Assembly: GCF_002288925.2 (NCBI RefSeq)
Contig: NW_022098037.1
Span: 1,452,384-1,516,383, forward strand
Source of the DNA: Delphinapterus leucas
Lineage: Eukaryota; Chordata; Mammalia; Artiodactyla; Monodontidae
DNA: 64,000 bases
Reading direction: 5' to 3'
The position numbers and the translations under genes were made by a program. Each line of letters opens with the position of its first letter. The stretch's first letter is position 1. The notes below the pieces were generated by a model, which worked only from the letters and a program-made list of their open reading frames with translations, was not told the DNA's origin and did no database searches. This document shows positions 22,811 through 34,150 of this stretch, piece by piece.

Positions 22811-25479
22811 TTATTGATATTTTTAACATTATTATCTGAAATGAATCTCTTATTTTTTCAATGCCATTGATTAATTCATTCATATATTGACTGGGGATTT
22901 TTCGAACCCACTATATGCTAGACAGTGTGACTATCCCAGTATCTGCCATTAAAAAATCAGATAGTTTAGCAGATAGGGAAAGCTGGATATGTAAGCAAAT
23001 AACAGAGTGAAGTAAATATTTTAATCGTGATAAGTACAGTGGACTCTTGGAGGTCTGAGGAATGATTGGGGCTTTGTGTCAAGGCCACTAATAACCTACT
23101 TGTTTGATAAAATAGACTGTCATTCTTTGCTTTGCATGTTAGTGAAGTTAGGTGCCTAAGTGTAATTCTCTTTTTATTACATATGAGAATTGAATTAAAT
23201 TACAAATGAGAATTAGAAGATAAATATACTACAATTATGATCTTTAGCCTCTATTCAGCATATGGAAATACTACAATTCCATGTTTCCTTTAATTTTAAT
23301 GCCTACTAGGGGCTTATCTGGGAAACAATGAAACCATTGCCCTTCAGGAATTCTGAGAGCTGACTGAGCCAGCTAAATTACATGCCTGGTACTGGTGCCC
23401 TTAGAGATGCAAAAATTGAAGGACAAAGACACTTGATCAGTGTTTACTTTTACAAATTTCATAATTGTTTGTATATATAACATATTTAATAGTAGGAAAA
23501 AGTAATCATTTTTCCATTTCCATATACAATATACGGTAGTTTTTGAAACCATAATTTTCTCTGCTTTTTCTATCTAAAGAGCTCGAGAGTTAAAAAAGTA
23601 TCAGAATTCCATATGATTAAAAAAATCTTATTAAGAATTAACAAATACCATACTACTTCTGTATCCCCACACATGTGCTATTTTATTCCATTAAATATTT
23701 ACATTGCTAAGATGACTCTAGCTCCAATTATAGCATTAAGGTTTTGAATGCCAAGATTAAGAGACCTTGTCTTCCTCACTATTTGAAATGGCTGTGAGGT
23801 TCCTCCATCTTGTGGAATAATTATTATATATATCTATATACTTGTCTGTATGTGTGTGCGTGTGTGTATTTTAACCTTTAACTAAAATTCACCTCATAAG
23901 AGGGAACAGGACTTAAATTACAACTTATCTTCTACTGAATGTAATTGTTTTAAGACAAATTGAAGTACATTTCCAGCTCTTACAAAATTGGCAAGACACA
24001 AATGAAATACCACAGAGATATGAGACCTGGGGTTGTGAACCAGAAGTCAGATATCTGTAACCTCAGCTTTTCTCTTTCCATGTAGCTTCACCCTCCACTC
24101 ACTCCATTATCTTAGCAATTAAACAGGGAGACTAGGCTTTCCAGATCCAGAGATCTGACTCTAGGCTCCCAGCTATCCACAGGATGGACCCCCAAATGCT
24201 ACTGGACTGAAAAGGAAATATTCATAAGAAAATCGGCAAAGTGAGATATGCCTTGAATATCTGAGGAGTATTTTACAGTAGGAAAAATGTCAAATTTAAG
24301 TTGTTGTTTCCCAATCTATACAACTAGCAGCTTAAACCTGTTAAAGAAACTCATTTTTGTATCCTTACAGTGCCCAAATTTTGACCTAAAAATACACGTG
24401 ATTCACTTTCTGTAAAGCATGTTCATGAAAAGTTGAATGTACAAATATTATACTATTTGGAGAATCAACCTTACTTTCCTATTGGCTTATATTTTACTTT
24501 CAGAGATGTCAGCTCTCACACTAACATTTTAGCTTTCTGGTATTTTTATCCTTCAGCCTCTCTGTGAAGTAGTCAAAAGCCTATAAACAAATACTTAAAT
24601 GTTCTGGGAACCCCACAGGGAATTCCTTTCCTGAGTGCAAAAATTATTTTGTAACGCCTCTAGGTTTAAAGTCTTCTGGTTTCCTAATCATCAAATAAAA
24701 AGAGTAATCTCAGGCAGCTTTTGCCATTAAGAGAGAGTGTGTCTTACTGTTTAGAGGGAAAATAAGGCTAGATTCATTTGCAATCTTATAGTCAAAACGC
24801 TAACAATTTGCAGCCATGAACATGTTTTACTGACTTGCCCTGCTACTAGGAAACACAAGGTAGTAAATGAAGTATAAAGAACACTCTGTACACCTTCTAT
24901 GTAGTTATTCACTGCCAAGGGACGACTGGCAAAGTTATACTATACTAACGTAGGAATATTGAAAGAAGAACTCTGAGGCCTTGAAATGAATTGAGAATAG
25001 TCTCACACTAACTGCATCAAGCTGACAGTTTCTCTTTTGTTAATATTAGGAATACAACATCGCACGCCCCTTGGTGATAGGATTACCCATTCCTCCTGGT
25101 CTAATGTGACAAGTCAACCGCTTGGGATTGCTGCTGCCTTTCATTAGCAGTGAAAATGATTTATGGCTAGAGATGGAAGTAAAGAATGGTAGATCCAGAA
25201 ATCCCTCTTCCTAATAAAACCAAAGATACTGATCAAAGATGATTCATACCCCCCAAAAGATAGTCACTTCTGAATTATTTTCTTTGTAGATTTTCCAAAC
25301 TTATTGCTTTTACTCTTTCTTTTTCCCCTTTGGGCCATTTCAGTAATGAATAGAAGAGAAGAGAGAATCAATGATAATTTCTGGTTCAACAGAAATTAGA
25401 TGACTTGGATAGATTACCTATTCCTATAAAAATAGTCTTTTGAATGAGAGTTTTTTTTCTTGGTACCATATTGGTGGTG

Positions 25480-25670
25480 GAGGTAGGGTATGGTAGTAAG
25501 AACTCTGAATGTGAGAAATTGCTCTCTATCACTGTGACTACAAGCAGGTAAATTAATCTCTCTGTACCTCAGTTCCCGTTATCTGGAGAATAGAAACAAA
25601 AATGCTTATCTTCTAGGATTGTAGTAAGGATCAAGTGAAATAATGCATGGGAAAGGGCTTTATAAAATAT
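25480..25670 (+). mobile_element. MIR SINE
   Basis: 'tctctgtacctcagttccc', 'ggattgtagtaaggatcaag' and 'aagggctttataaaa' are MIR landmarks. Confidence 0.85.
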
Positions 25671-25743
25671 AAAACAAGGAAACCTTGGTTGTGGGACTAG
25701 TGTTTGCTCTCTTGTGTCCTCACTTCCCTCTTTGCTCAGTTTA

Positions 25744-25826
25744 TTTTTTATTTATTTTTTGGCTGGGCCACACAGACCCATGCCCTCGGCAGTGAAAGCT
25801 AACCACTGGACCACCAGGGAGTTCCC
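25744..25826 (-). mobile_element. Short tRNA-derived SINE, truncated
   Basis: A T-rich tail, 'ggctgggccacacagaccc', and the reversed head 'ccaccagggagttccc'. Target duplication tttgctcagttta flanks it at 25731-25743 and 25827-25839. Confidence 0.9.
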
Positions 25827-25999
25827 TTTGCTCAGTTTAGATTCCATGATCCATGATGATAATCAATCGCTTGAGCCCACCCCTACCACACTTGCCCTCC
25901 TGTGCTTTCTCCCCTCTTTTTTACTCTGTTCTTGGCATAATATCAAGTATAGATTAAGTACAGATTAAGTTTTTAACAACACAACAACAAAAAGAGAAT

Positions 26000-26200
26000 G
26001 GGTGGTGAATTTAACCTGAGCTCTACTTTTTATTAACTTCTGGGAAATCAGTTAGCATTCCCAAGCCTCAGGCCTCAGTTCCTCATCTATGAAAGAAAGT
26101 GATGATGATACTTCATGCAGTTGTTGTGAAGATTAAATTCAATAACATTTGTAACATGACAGCACAAGACCTGGCACACTATAAGCATTTAAAAAGTTGT
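26000..26200 (+). mobile_element. MIR SINE
   Basis: 'gcctcagttcctcatctatg', 'gttgttgtgaagattaaatt' and 'agacctggcacactataag' show the order and the 3' end of MIR. Confidence 0.88.
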
Positions 26201-27164
26201 AACTATTATCAGCAGTATTTATAATCCATGATAATTATTTTTTCTCTGCTGAGAAGACCTGACACTAATTTATAGATGTTCATTTCCAAATATACATGCA
26301 TGTTTGCTCTATGAAAATATTTTAAAATTCTGATTTAATATTCTCATTTAATAACTTTACTGATTGTTTTTAAACCCTCTGCTCTTTTCCTTAATACCTT
26401 GAAGAGCCAAGAGCTTTCTAATTATTATTGTCCATTTGGCTTATTCACAGTACAATAAAGAATTTTTAAAAAGAAAACTATGGTCTTAAATCTGTCCTGA
26501 ATTTATAAAACATGACATATAAGGTGTGCAAATATAAATACATGAATAAATGTATTCAGATTCAGATGAGAAAAATTTTTGTAATGAAACTATATGAATG
26601 ATTCTGAAACTTGCCTTACACAGCTAGGTAGGCTAAGTAATATTTTCCTCAAAACCCACATTATGGTTCCATAGGTTTTAATGTTTTCTTTTAGATTTAG
26701 AACACATTAGTCAAAATGTTGACACTCTTTTATAATGAGTTTCTGGTTACAAAAGAAAAATCCACTTTAACCTTAGTGTAACTCAAGGCATTTAAACAAT
26801 TCTCCACGGCATTCTATGGCCTCTTGTTATCCAATGAACGATATTTTAGTAAAACAATGAAACGTTCCATGTTCCTTCTTATTACCATCCATCATCCAAC
26901 AGCTGTACAATCACCAGCTGCTGGGAAAAAGAGAACTACATCAGTTCTCCCCAGCTGCAAGGAGAGAAAGCTTAAGATCTCCTCTTCACATAATTTCTGG
27001 GATCCCAGCAGGCTGGAATCAAAGTACAGTTTTCCTTGACACAAAAACTCTAGCCTTGTAAACATGTCAAAAAGCACATACACTATGATTTATTCCTGTC
27101 GCTACTGGGGAGAAAGTGTCTGTGAGAAATGTGGTAGAAAAGGCTGAGATAATATAAGGTAACA

Positions 27165-27375
27165 ACAGCAATGTAGACAGAGGCTACCATACGCCAGGCA
27201 CTGGCTATCATATTTTTAAGCCTCACAATAACTATATAAGGTAGACATTGTTCTCATTTTCTTAGGGAACTGAGGTTCAGTGAGACATTAATTTAGTAAA
27301 TGCTGTGGGGAGTCAAATCCAGATCTATTTGACTCCAATGCTAGGGTCTTAAACACTGTGCTGTTCTGCCTTCCA
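27165..27375 (-). mobile_element. MIR SINE
   Basis: 'ctaccatacgccaggcactg', 'cctcacaataactatataag', 'gggaactgaggttcagtgag' and 'tcttaaacactgtgctgttc' read as MIR in reverse. Confidence 0.85.
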
Positions 27376-27737
27376 GTGACATGAACAGATAAGGAAAAAC
27401 TGAACTGGTGAAGGCTAAATGGAATGGATTGGGAAGAAGGGGAAACATGGAAAAGGTGGTACTACTTTAAAAGACACAGGAGGAGTGTTTAAAGGTAAAT
27501 GAGGCTGCGAACTGGTACCCCACTTCATGCCTTTTCCTACCCCCCTCTTCCAAAGAGGGAAAATGGCCCTAAAATCTTATATAGCTTAAGAAACAGACTA
27601 AGTATCATTTCCATTAACTTCCCTAGTTCTCTGTCATCAGCCATCAAAAATTCTAGCCCGTAAAACCAGAGTTCATTAACTAATTACTCATCCTCACAAC
27701 ATTGGCTGCAGGGGATTTGGCATCGTCTATAAAGCAG

Positions 27738-27915
27738 CAGCTCTCAAACTTTAGCAAGCACTGGAATCACCTGATGGCTTGTTAAACACAGATTCCTGAG
27801 CCCCATTTTTAGAATTTCTGATTCAGTAGGACTGGATATATATTTGCAATTATAACAAGTTCTCAGGTAATCCTGCTGCTGCTGGTGCAGAGACCTCACG
27901 TTGAGAATGACTGAT
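27738..27915 (+). mobile_element. MER5A DNA transposon
   Basis: The ends 'agctctcaaactttagca' and 'cacgttgagaatgactg' are diverged inverted repeats. Inside are 'ggaatcacctgatggcttgt' and 'gattcagtaggactgga'. Confidence 0.85.
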
Positions 27916-28360
27916 ATAAAGAAAAACTGTGCTAAAGAAAGTCAGATTTATACACACATACCTATGACAGGCTGACTAGTAAAAGAATGCTCTCTTAAGA
28001 GGCTACCTTCTGTTCTGCAGGCACAATTTATGAATCTGGTTATTTACAGCTGCATATGTATAATGAATGGTGTTCACAGATACACAAATATGGGAGGACA
28101 ATTGACCTTATGACCATGCTCTTAATAAAGCAAAAGACTATGCTTTTAATGTGCAATTTGCTCAGCTAAGCAATCATAGGGATAAGAATATCACATTCAA
28201 ACCAGGCAACTATGTCCAAATTTAATACCAGCTCTTTATAATCCAGAAAATATATATACATCAAAATAAAATGCACCTAAGCTTAGGGATGGGAAAAATC
28301 TGAAACCAGAACCATTCACATTTCCAGTCATAAGCCTCTGCTGGTCCAATTGCTTATGGC

Positions 28361-28480
28361 TTTTTTTTTTTTTTTTTTTTTTTAAAGAGAGTCGAGACAG
28401 CAGGAATTCTTCTGGAACCAGATCCCTGCAAGCCATCATGGCCTTGGCCACTTACCTGTTTCTAACCCCTTACCTGGCCC
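28361..28480 (-). repeat. Poly(A)-ended retroinsert of unknown source
   Basis: A 22-base T run at 28362-28383 is, on the minus strand, a poly(A) tail following about 100 bases that match no SINE or L1 I recognise. The open minus frame MAKAMMACRDLVPEEF runs into the tail. It could be the 3' end of a short processed pseudogene, but I see no AATAAA and cannot name the parent. Confidence 0.4.
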
Positions 28481-29367
28481 TAGCTCCACGTGTGACTTGG
28501 TCTTGCCTGGTTTTGGTACATGCTATAGTTACAGCACTGGGGGCTACCAGCATTGTTGCAGAAGTTGAAATCAGTACGTAAGCTGGGGAGTAGGATGTCA
28601 CAAGATGAGTATTATTTTAAGAAGATATGGCTTCCAATTTCAAAGGAGCCTGAGATGAGTAAGGAAATGAGGTTTCCATCCCATAGGGTCTTCTAGGATG
28701 GAGACTTCTCATTCTAATATCCTTTTGAAATGGAAAAAACCACTTACTATACAATCCCCTTTTCTTGGTTATCCAGATCCTCTTTTTAGGTTGATAGTTA
28801 TCTATTTGGGTGGCGGGGGGCAGGGTCTACAGTAACTTTAGTGTAGCAGAGAAACCAAGCTGCAATAAGTCTACATGATTAGAGCAGATGAAGGTTACCT
28901 TTCCAAAGGGTAAAGCCTAAGCCTAGCTGGCAGCACACAAAGATTAACGCCAAAGCCCAGGGAATTCTCTTGTCTGGTACAACACTGCATTGGCCTATTC
29001 ATGATATGAAATGAGTGACTGCACAACCACGTTGAATCAAAGTATGAGGTCCAACTGGCCAGAGGCAACATCCCGACAGGAGATAATCACTGAAGAGGTT
29101 GCTGAAATAAAGTGCAGTTACCTACTCTCCACTACTTCTTGCTGAGAGAGGTGAGGGTATGGGATGAGCAGTAAATGATGTTCTTCATTCTTCAAGTAAG
29201 TAAATCCTGATAGGATGGGGTTGATGGTCAATCAAGTAGTAGAACAGGATGAAAATCTAGGCTAGTTCTAGATCTTTCTAAGGAAAAGAACAGCAGTGAT
29301 AAGGGAAAAGAGAGGAACATTAAAAATGCCTGCAAGTATTAAAAAGGAGAGCCTTCTTTCTTTTCAC

Positions 29368-29609
29368 TTATATAAGACAGGAGACGGCATCTTTTCTTTT
29401 TCTTGTGGCAGTGGCAGCAGACTTGCTGATTTTCACAGAATACGATTTCTGTAATATGGTCTGTTGACAAGGCTCCTCAACCACTGGAGAACAAACAGGC
29501 TGACCGTTAATGTCAGAGCTAGGTCTTCTCACGAAGCCTTGGACAGGGGCTATTTCACATGCTGGATCCACAGAGGAACTGTGGCTGCAGGGCGCTTCAG
29601 TTAAAGCTT
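29368..29609 (-). other. Unassigned 80-codon open stretch with splice-acceptor-like start
   Basis: On the minus strand, 'ttgtaatatttcag' ends at 29610, followed by about 80 codons without a stop (xEALTEAPCSHSSSVD to RKRKDAVSCLI) and a TAA/TGA-rich end. The composition is protein-like, with Ser/Pro/Glu then a basic tail. I recognise no family. If spliced from NTN4 exon 3 (phase 0) the frame would read AAG CTT TAA and stop, so it is not an in-frame NTN4 exon. It directly follows the GOT2 pseudogene and may be its distal 3' UTR, a third retroposed fragment, or chance. Confidence 0.3.
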
Positions 29610-29617
29610 CTGAAATA

Positions 29618-29918
29618 TTACAATGGAGTGATTGGCAGGTTTGGGGGGGCTCTGACTTCCTTGCACATGTAAATTCTTACAGAAAAGCTGGAAATATAAG
29701 GATGGGGGAGATTTCGTTTAGAGCCACAAAGTTCCAGACACCAGCCACGGATGTTTCTGCCCCATTTCACTACATGTTCTTTTCTGAGAAACACATTGCT
29801 GAGTGTTAAGCACTGTGGTTGAAAAAAATGATTCACCCTCCCTCATCCTCCGTGTGAATCTCACAACTGCAGAGGCTGAAGACAGGAAGGTTGTCTCTGT
29901 TCCCTCTCATCAGGGAAC
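29618..29918 (-). pseudogene. Probable 3' UTR of the GOT2 retrocopy
   Basis: Continuous with the pseudogene stop at 29919. It includes 'caaccacagtgcttaaca' and 'ctggaactttgtggctct', noncoding but not matching any repeat. I assign it as UTR by continuity only. No clear poly(A) tail or target duplication was found at its low-coordinate end. Confidence 0.45.
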
Positions 29919-30490
29919 TCACTTGGTGACCTAGTGGATGTCATGAGCAAGGTAGCCCAGTTGTCTGTGTCCCCTGCCACAGAGATGTGGCTGACCTTTG
30001 TCATGTAGATGGAGAATTCCTTGGTCAGCCTCTCTGCCTGTTCAGGCATTAGCCCTGTGAAATAAAACATGGCAATTTGGTTAGCGATGTGCTGCCCATT
30101 GTGGGAGAAGCCCTCTTTCTTGAGGCTGGAGACAAGCTGAATCCGAATCTAATAACACAGTCGGCCATGCCTTTCACTTCTTGCAACCGTTGTTTTTGCA
30201 AATCCAGGCTGGTCACAATGGTTAAGGCAGTCAGGGCTCCATTGAGAATACATGGGATGGATCGAGATCTTCAAATGTGACTCCACCCTTTTGGCTTCAT
30301 TAGCATCTTTGTAGGACCACAGTGAAGGCTCCCACATACTCACCATGTAAGCCCGTGTTCTTGGCATAGGATCGGCAGAGACAAACACTAATGCCCTCTT
30401 GAATGAAGTGGTGCACAGCCCAGACATCCGTGTTACCATCACCACTGTCCAAGCCTTGGTAGGCTGACAGACGATTGTAGAGAACAGTTG
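29919..30490 (-). pseudogene. GOT2: GOT2 processed pseudogene fragment (mitochondrial aspartate aminotransferase)
   Basis: Read on the minus strand, the fragment matches the C-terminal 40% of GOT2 across several frames. It begins [20 protein letters not shown], then [10 protein letters not shown] (the region of the pyridoxal-phosphate lysine), [47 protein letters not shown], and the end 'HDIH*VTK*'. The Gln before the terminal VTK is a stop codon, and frames shift near 30330, 30230 and 30060. No introns are present, so it is retroposed. Sequence resembling a 3' UTR continues to about 29620. The N-terminal half is missing: it is replaced by RACK1 sequence at 30490. It makes no functional enzyme. 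Confidence 0.88.
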
Positions 30491-30984
30491 TATTTTAAGA
30501 CTTTTGCCATCAGCAGACCAGGTCAGAGAGGTGTACTGGGTGGCTCTGCTTTGCTGCTGCTACTGATAACTTCTTGCTTCAGTTCATTTACAATGACCTT
30601 GCCCTCCAAGTCCCAGAGCTGGGTGTTGGGGCCCATGGTGGCACAGGTTGAGGCTGAAGCACAGGGAATTGATGATGTCCCCACCATCTGGCATATAAAG
30701 GTGCTTGCTTTTACTGAGGTGCCACAGCATGACCTGGCCACCCTTGCCTTCAGAAGCACAGAGGGATCCATCTGGAGAGACAGTCACAGTGCTCAGGTGG
30801 CCTGGGGGGCTGATATGGTTGGATTTCAGTTTGCAGTATTCCAGGTTCCATACGTTGACCAGCTTGTCCCGGGCACAGGAGATGATGATGGGATTGCTGC
30901 TATTGGGTGAGAAGCAAATGCAAGATACCCACTCCCAGTGGCTCTCACCCTGGACAGTCTATTTGCATATACCCAGAGTATATA
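30491..30984 (-). pseudogene. RACK1: RACK1 processed pseudogene fragment
   Basis: The minus strand matches the WD-repeat protein RACK1 from about residue 160 to 292 of 317, without introns. Landmarks in order: [93 protein letters not shown] small deletion removes the equivalent of the RYWLC segment and shifts frame. Both ends are missing: the match starts abruptly near 30984 and stops at SADG, where GOT2 sequence begins within about 10 bases. Intact RACK1 is a 40S ribosomal scaffold; this copy is dead. Confidence 0.92.
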
Positions 30985-31081
30985 ATAAAAACTTCCAGAA
31001 TTTTCTCTTCAGCCTAAGAAAGTGTTGCTAACTCTTTGAAAGTTTACATTCAGAGGATTTACTTTAAAAAAAGAAACCACT

Positions 31082-31207
31082 GTTTTTTTTTTTTTTTTTT
31101 TTTTGGCCATGTGGCATGCAGCATCTTATTTCCCCAACCAGGGATCGAAACCATGCCCCCTGCAGTGGAAGCGTGGAGTCTTAACCACTGGACTACCAGG
31201 GAAGTCT
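31082..31207 (-). mobile_element. Short tRNA-derived SINE
   Basis: A 22-base poly(T), then 'ggccatgtggcatgcagcat' and the reversed head 'ggactaccagggaagtct'. The frame at 31036-31239 is SINE-derived. Confidence 0.93.
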
Positions 31208-31451
31208 CAAAACTATTGCTTTTAAATGCATACTCATGAATGCTTTATAAGGCTCTTGAGAACTCTGGTAATTTAGTTTGGTTGACCAGAGCCATTCAGG
31301 TTGTCTCATAGGTCATGAGACAAATCAGATATGGCCTATTCTGGGCCATGTTTTGGGGGCCTCTAAGCTTGTATCTGTCCTTTTGCTCAGGACTCTACCC
31401 TGAAATAATCCTATAAGGCTTGGATTACAAAGATAGTTGAGGAAACAAAAG

Positions 31452-31832
31452 GCCAGTGTCATGGTCCGTTTGGGCTGCTAGAACAAAGTTCCATAGACTG
31501 GGTGGACGATAAATAACAGAAATGTATTTCTCACAGTTTTGGAGGCTAGAAGTCTGAGATCAGGGTGTCAGCATGGTCAGGTACTGGTAAAAGCATTCTT
31601 CCAGGTTGTAGACTGCAGACTTCTCACTGTGTCCTCACATGGCAGAAACAGAGTTAGCTAGCTGTCTGGCCTCTTCTTTTAAGAGCACCGATCCCATTCA
31701 TGAGGGCTCCCCTCTCATGACCTAATTACTTCCCAAAGGCTCCACCTCCATATACCATCGCATTGGGATTAGGGTCTCAACATACAGATTTGGGGGTGGG
31801 GACAAAAACATTCAGAACATTGCAGCCAGCCG
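31452..31832 (-). mobile_element. MaLR-type LTR (MLT1/MST-like), solo
   Basis: Reverse MaLR LTR order: 'tttgggctgctagaacaaag', 'actgggtggacgataaataa', 'ttctcacagttttggaggct', 'agaagtctgagatcagggtg', 'gtgtcctcacatggcagaaa', 'cctaattacttcccaaagg' and 'catacagatttgggggtgg'. Old and diverged; no internal region adjoins. Confidence 0.85.
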
Positions 31833-32569
31833 GCTCTCCTTCGCTAATGCACTTAAATGTAATAGCAGAAATTTATTAGCATCTTACCTCATGCAAATTT
31901 TCCTGTTTCAGTCTAGTTGGTTGACATGTATCTAGAATATCTAGGTTATTTTCTATTTGAATAATACCTGAACCCAATTAACTTAGGTATAACAAATTAT
32001 TCCATCCTTTATTTGAAACAATATTGGTTCAAAAGTCCATTAATTAGTAGAAACTAGTAGATGTTTGTTGAATGAGTATTGCACTCCCTTCAACTTGGAA
32101 GCCCCAGCTTCACTTCTAGAAGTAACAGCATTGTTTCTATTTTTGTAACTTCCTGGCTACTGTCCTAGTCATTTCAGTTACCCCAATGCTATTCTGCACC
32201 CCAGCAACTCAGCCCAGCTAACACAGACTGTCCTGCTGGCTAACTGGTTCATGGTCCCTCACGGCTGTACCTGTATCAGGGCTGGGAGAAAGAAGACAAA
32301 TGTGTAAGTCTACTCTTTAGGTAATGAAGTAAGGATATTCTGAGGCCTTTTAAGTTTTATTTATTTATTTTTGGTTTGGTTTGATTAGAAGTATCAGAGC
32401 AAAACATAAAAAGAAAGAATTAGAGTGCTCTCCTACTTGCCTAATCCTCATTCACAGCTCTGGATGCATCCCAACAAGGTACTTGCTGTCTGAGCCACTC
32501 TGTATCTTTTTTGGAAGAAGATGAGGTGAAGACAATGACAGTAATTTTCATCATCTCCCTATTCCTATG

Positions 32570-32730
32570 TTGCTATCATTCAACCAAACACCTACTGAAC
32601 ACCTTCTTCTGGCTCAGGTAATACACTCGGTCCTGAGGATATGAAGATCACACAGTCCCTGTCCTCAGGAAGTTCGTGATCTCCTGGGAGATGCAAACAA
32701 GTAAAAGTTCAGAGGAAAGCGCAATGAGAA
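32570..32730 (-). mobile_element. L2 3' end, reverse
   Basis: 'acacctactgaacaccttct' and 'cagtccctgtcctcaggaag' are the reversed L2 terminus. Confidence 0.6.
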
Positions 32731-33232
32731 GTGTGAGCCTAGAGGAGAGAGCATTTAAGTCCGCCTTAGGGTGAGAGGCTACTCTTTACAGAGGAAAATT
32801 ACTGTTCGTTCTACTGGCTGGCCAGCAAAAGATACTGGGCATTAAATGGAAGTTCTTATTTTTTACACTCTAAAATCTCCTTAACAATGGCACCCATTTA
32901 CTGTCAAAGCTGGTTTCTATGTGATAATGCCACAAATATGATTATGCCAACCTCTCCTACTGCTCGCCTTACACTTTATATCTGGAAGTCATGGTACTAA
33001 AAACTGGCATGGATGTTATCCAAGGAATCTGGTTATCATACTTGACTATTTATAATTCTAAAATGGAAGATTAAAAAACAAGTTAATAGGCACTTTATAG
33101 GATGGGCATGGAGTCAGAGGAGTGAATCAGCAGAGGAAGAAAGAAGAAGAACCATGTAAGCACAGACGCACTCTAAGGGAACTTAGACTACCAAATGATT
33201 TTTTTTCGTAAGTGAGGACTTGTTTTACATAC

Positions 33233-33511
33233 CACGTGGAATGCTCCAGGGGCCTTGACAGGTCTGAAGCCATCAACAGGTATACACTGATCAGCGTGGC
33301 CATTACAGAAGCAGCTGCCCTTGACAATGAAATCATAGATTGCATAGTGCGTAAAATGTTGAGGCTTTGCATTCAGGTTGTTTCTGTGACAGGGACAAGA
33401 CTGTCGTTTTAGCAGCTGCACACGGAGGTTGGTGATCTTTAGCTGCTCCTGCACTTTGGCACTGTAAGGGTTCTCCACATCATACGGTGGTGACAAAGCT
33501 CTGAAAATAAC
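33233..33511 (-). CDS. NTN4: Netrin-4, exon 3: end of laminin N-terminal domain and start of LE1
   Basis: This 279-base exon has no stop and codes 93 residues, from VIFRALSPPYD to VKAPGAFHV. The acceptor is a strong pyrimidine tract ending ttctttacag at 33512. The donor is GTG|gtatgt at 33232. It starts and ends in phase 0. The first 65 or so residues are the end of the laminin N-terminal (domain VI) fold, including KITNLRVQLLKRQ and the SCPC cysteine pair. The segment CFCNGHADQC opens the first laminin-type EGF repeat, which exon 4 completes. I recognised the protein by near identity to the remembered mammalian netrin-4 in this region; other netrins and laminin beta chains are clearly more distant. 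I see no frameshift or lost cysteine, so this looks like a functional exon. Confidence 0.96.
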
Positions 33512-33699
33512 CTGTAAAGAAAAAGAAAATGCTGTGCATATATAGGACTGTGTGCAAACCCTGAACTAATTGCCCCGTGTAGTCCTGGTTTGATTTATAC
33601 CTTTTATTATCTGCAAGTGATAAGATAACAAGAGGTTTTCAGACCTTGATCACCCCTGGGGAAGAGCTGCCCTGTTATTCTAAGGAACAGATGTGCTGC

Positions 33700-34150
33700 C
33701 TGTTGGGATGCAGAAGAAGTATAAATTGAGTAATCAGCAGAAATCTGACTCTTGGGATGAAGGTAGCCATACAAAGATCTCGGGGGAAGAGCATTCTGGG
33801 CAGAAGGAACAGCCAGTTTGAAGGCCTTGAAGTGGAGTCAAGCTTGGCTTATCCAAGGAAGAACAAGACCAGTGTGACTAGAGTTCAGGGGACAAGGGGG
33901 CAGTGGAGAGGAGGACAGAGGCCACGTATGACAGATCATGAATAGAGAGCCCTTTATAGGCCGTGGTGGAGTTATCCTAACTGTAGTGGGAAGCCACTGG
34001 AAGGTAATAGGCAGAGAAGTGATCTGATTTGCATTTTTAAAAAAGGTAACTCTCTCGTTTCTGCGAGGAGAATGGATTATAAAGGGTAAAGGATAGAAGC
34101 AGGAAGACCAGTTAGGAAGTGACTGCAAAATAAAGATCCAGGCACTTATA
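33700..34150 (-). mobile_element. L2 LINE, internal 3' part, reverse
   Basis: 'attctgggcagaaggaacag', 'gaagccactggaaggtaata' and 'gtgatctgatttgcatttt' are L2 landmarks in reverse. The same family segment recurs at 57890-58970. Confidence 0.75.

Larger units (their letters stand above)
7980..33232 (-). other. NTN4: NTN4 intron 3
   Basis: A complete intron of 25253 bp with gtatgt donor and tttgtttgcag acceptor. It is repeat-rich. Besides the elements listed separately, the stretches 13830-15960, 16700-18300, 19860-21700, 22820-25470, 26210-27150 and 31840-32560 are unique A+T-rich DNA with only short low-complexity tracts. I find no exon-like frame with both splice sites in them. Confidence 0.93.

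Noticed and set aside
30488..30910. A 140-codon plus-strand ORF
   Set aside because: It is the antisense of the RACK1 pseudogene. The homology is on the minus strand.
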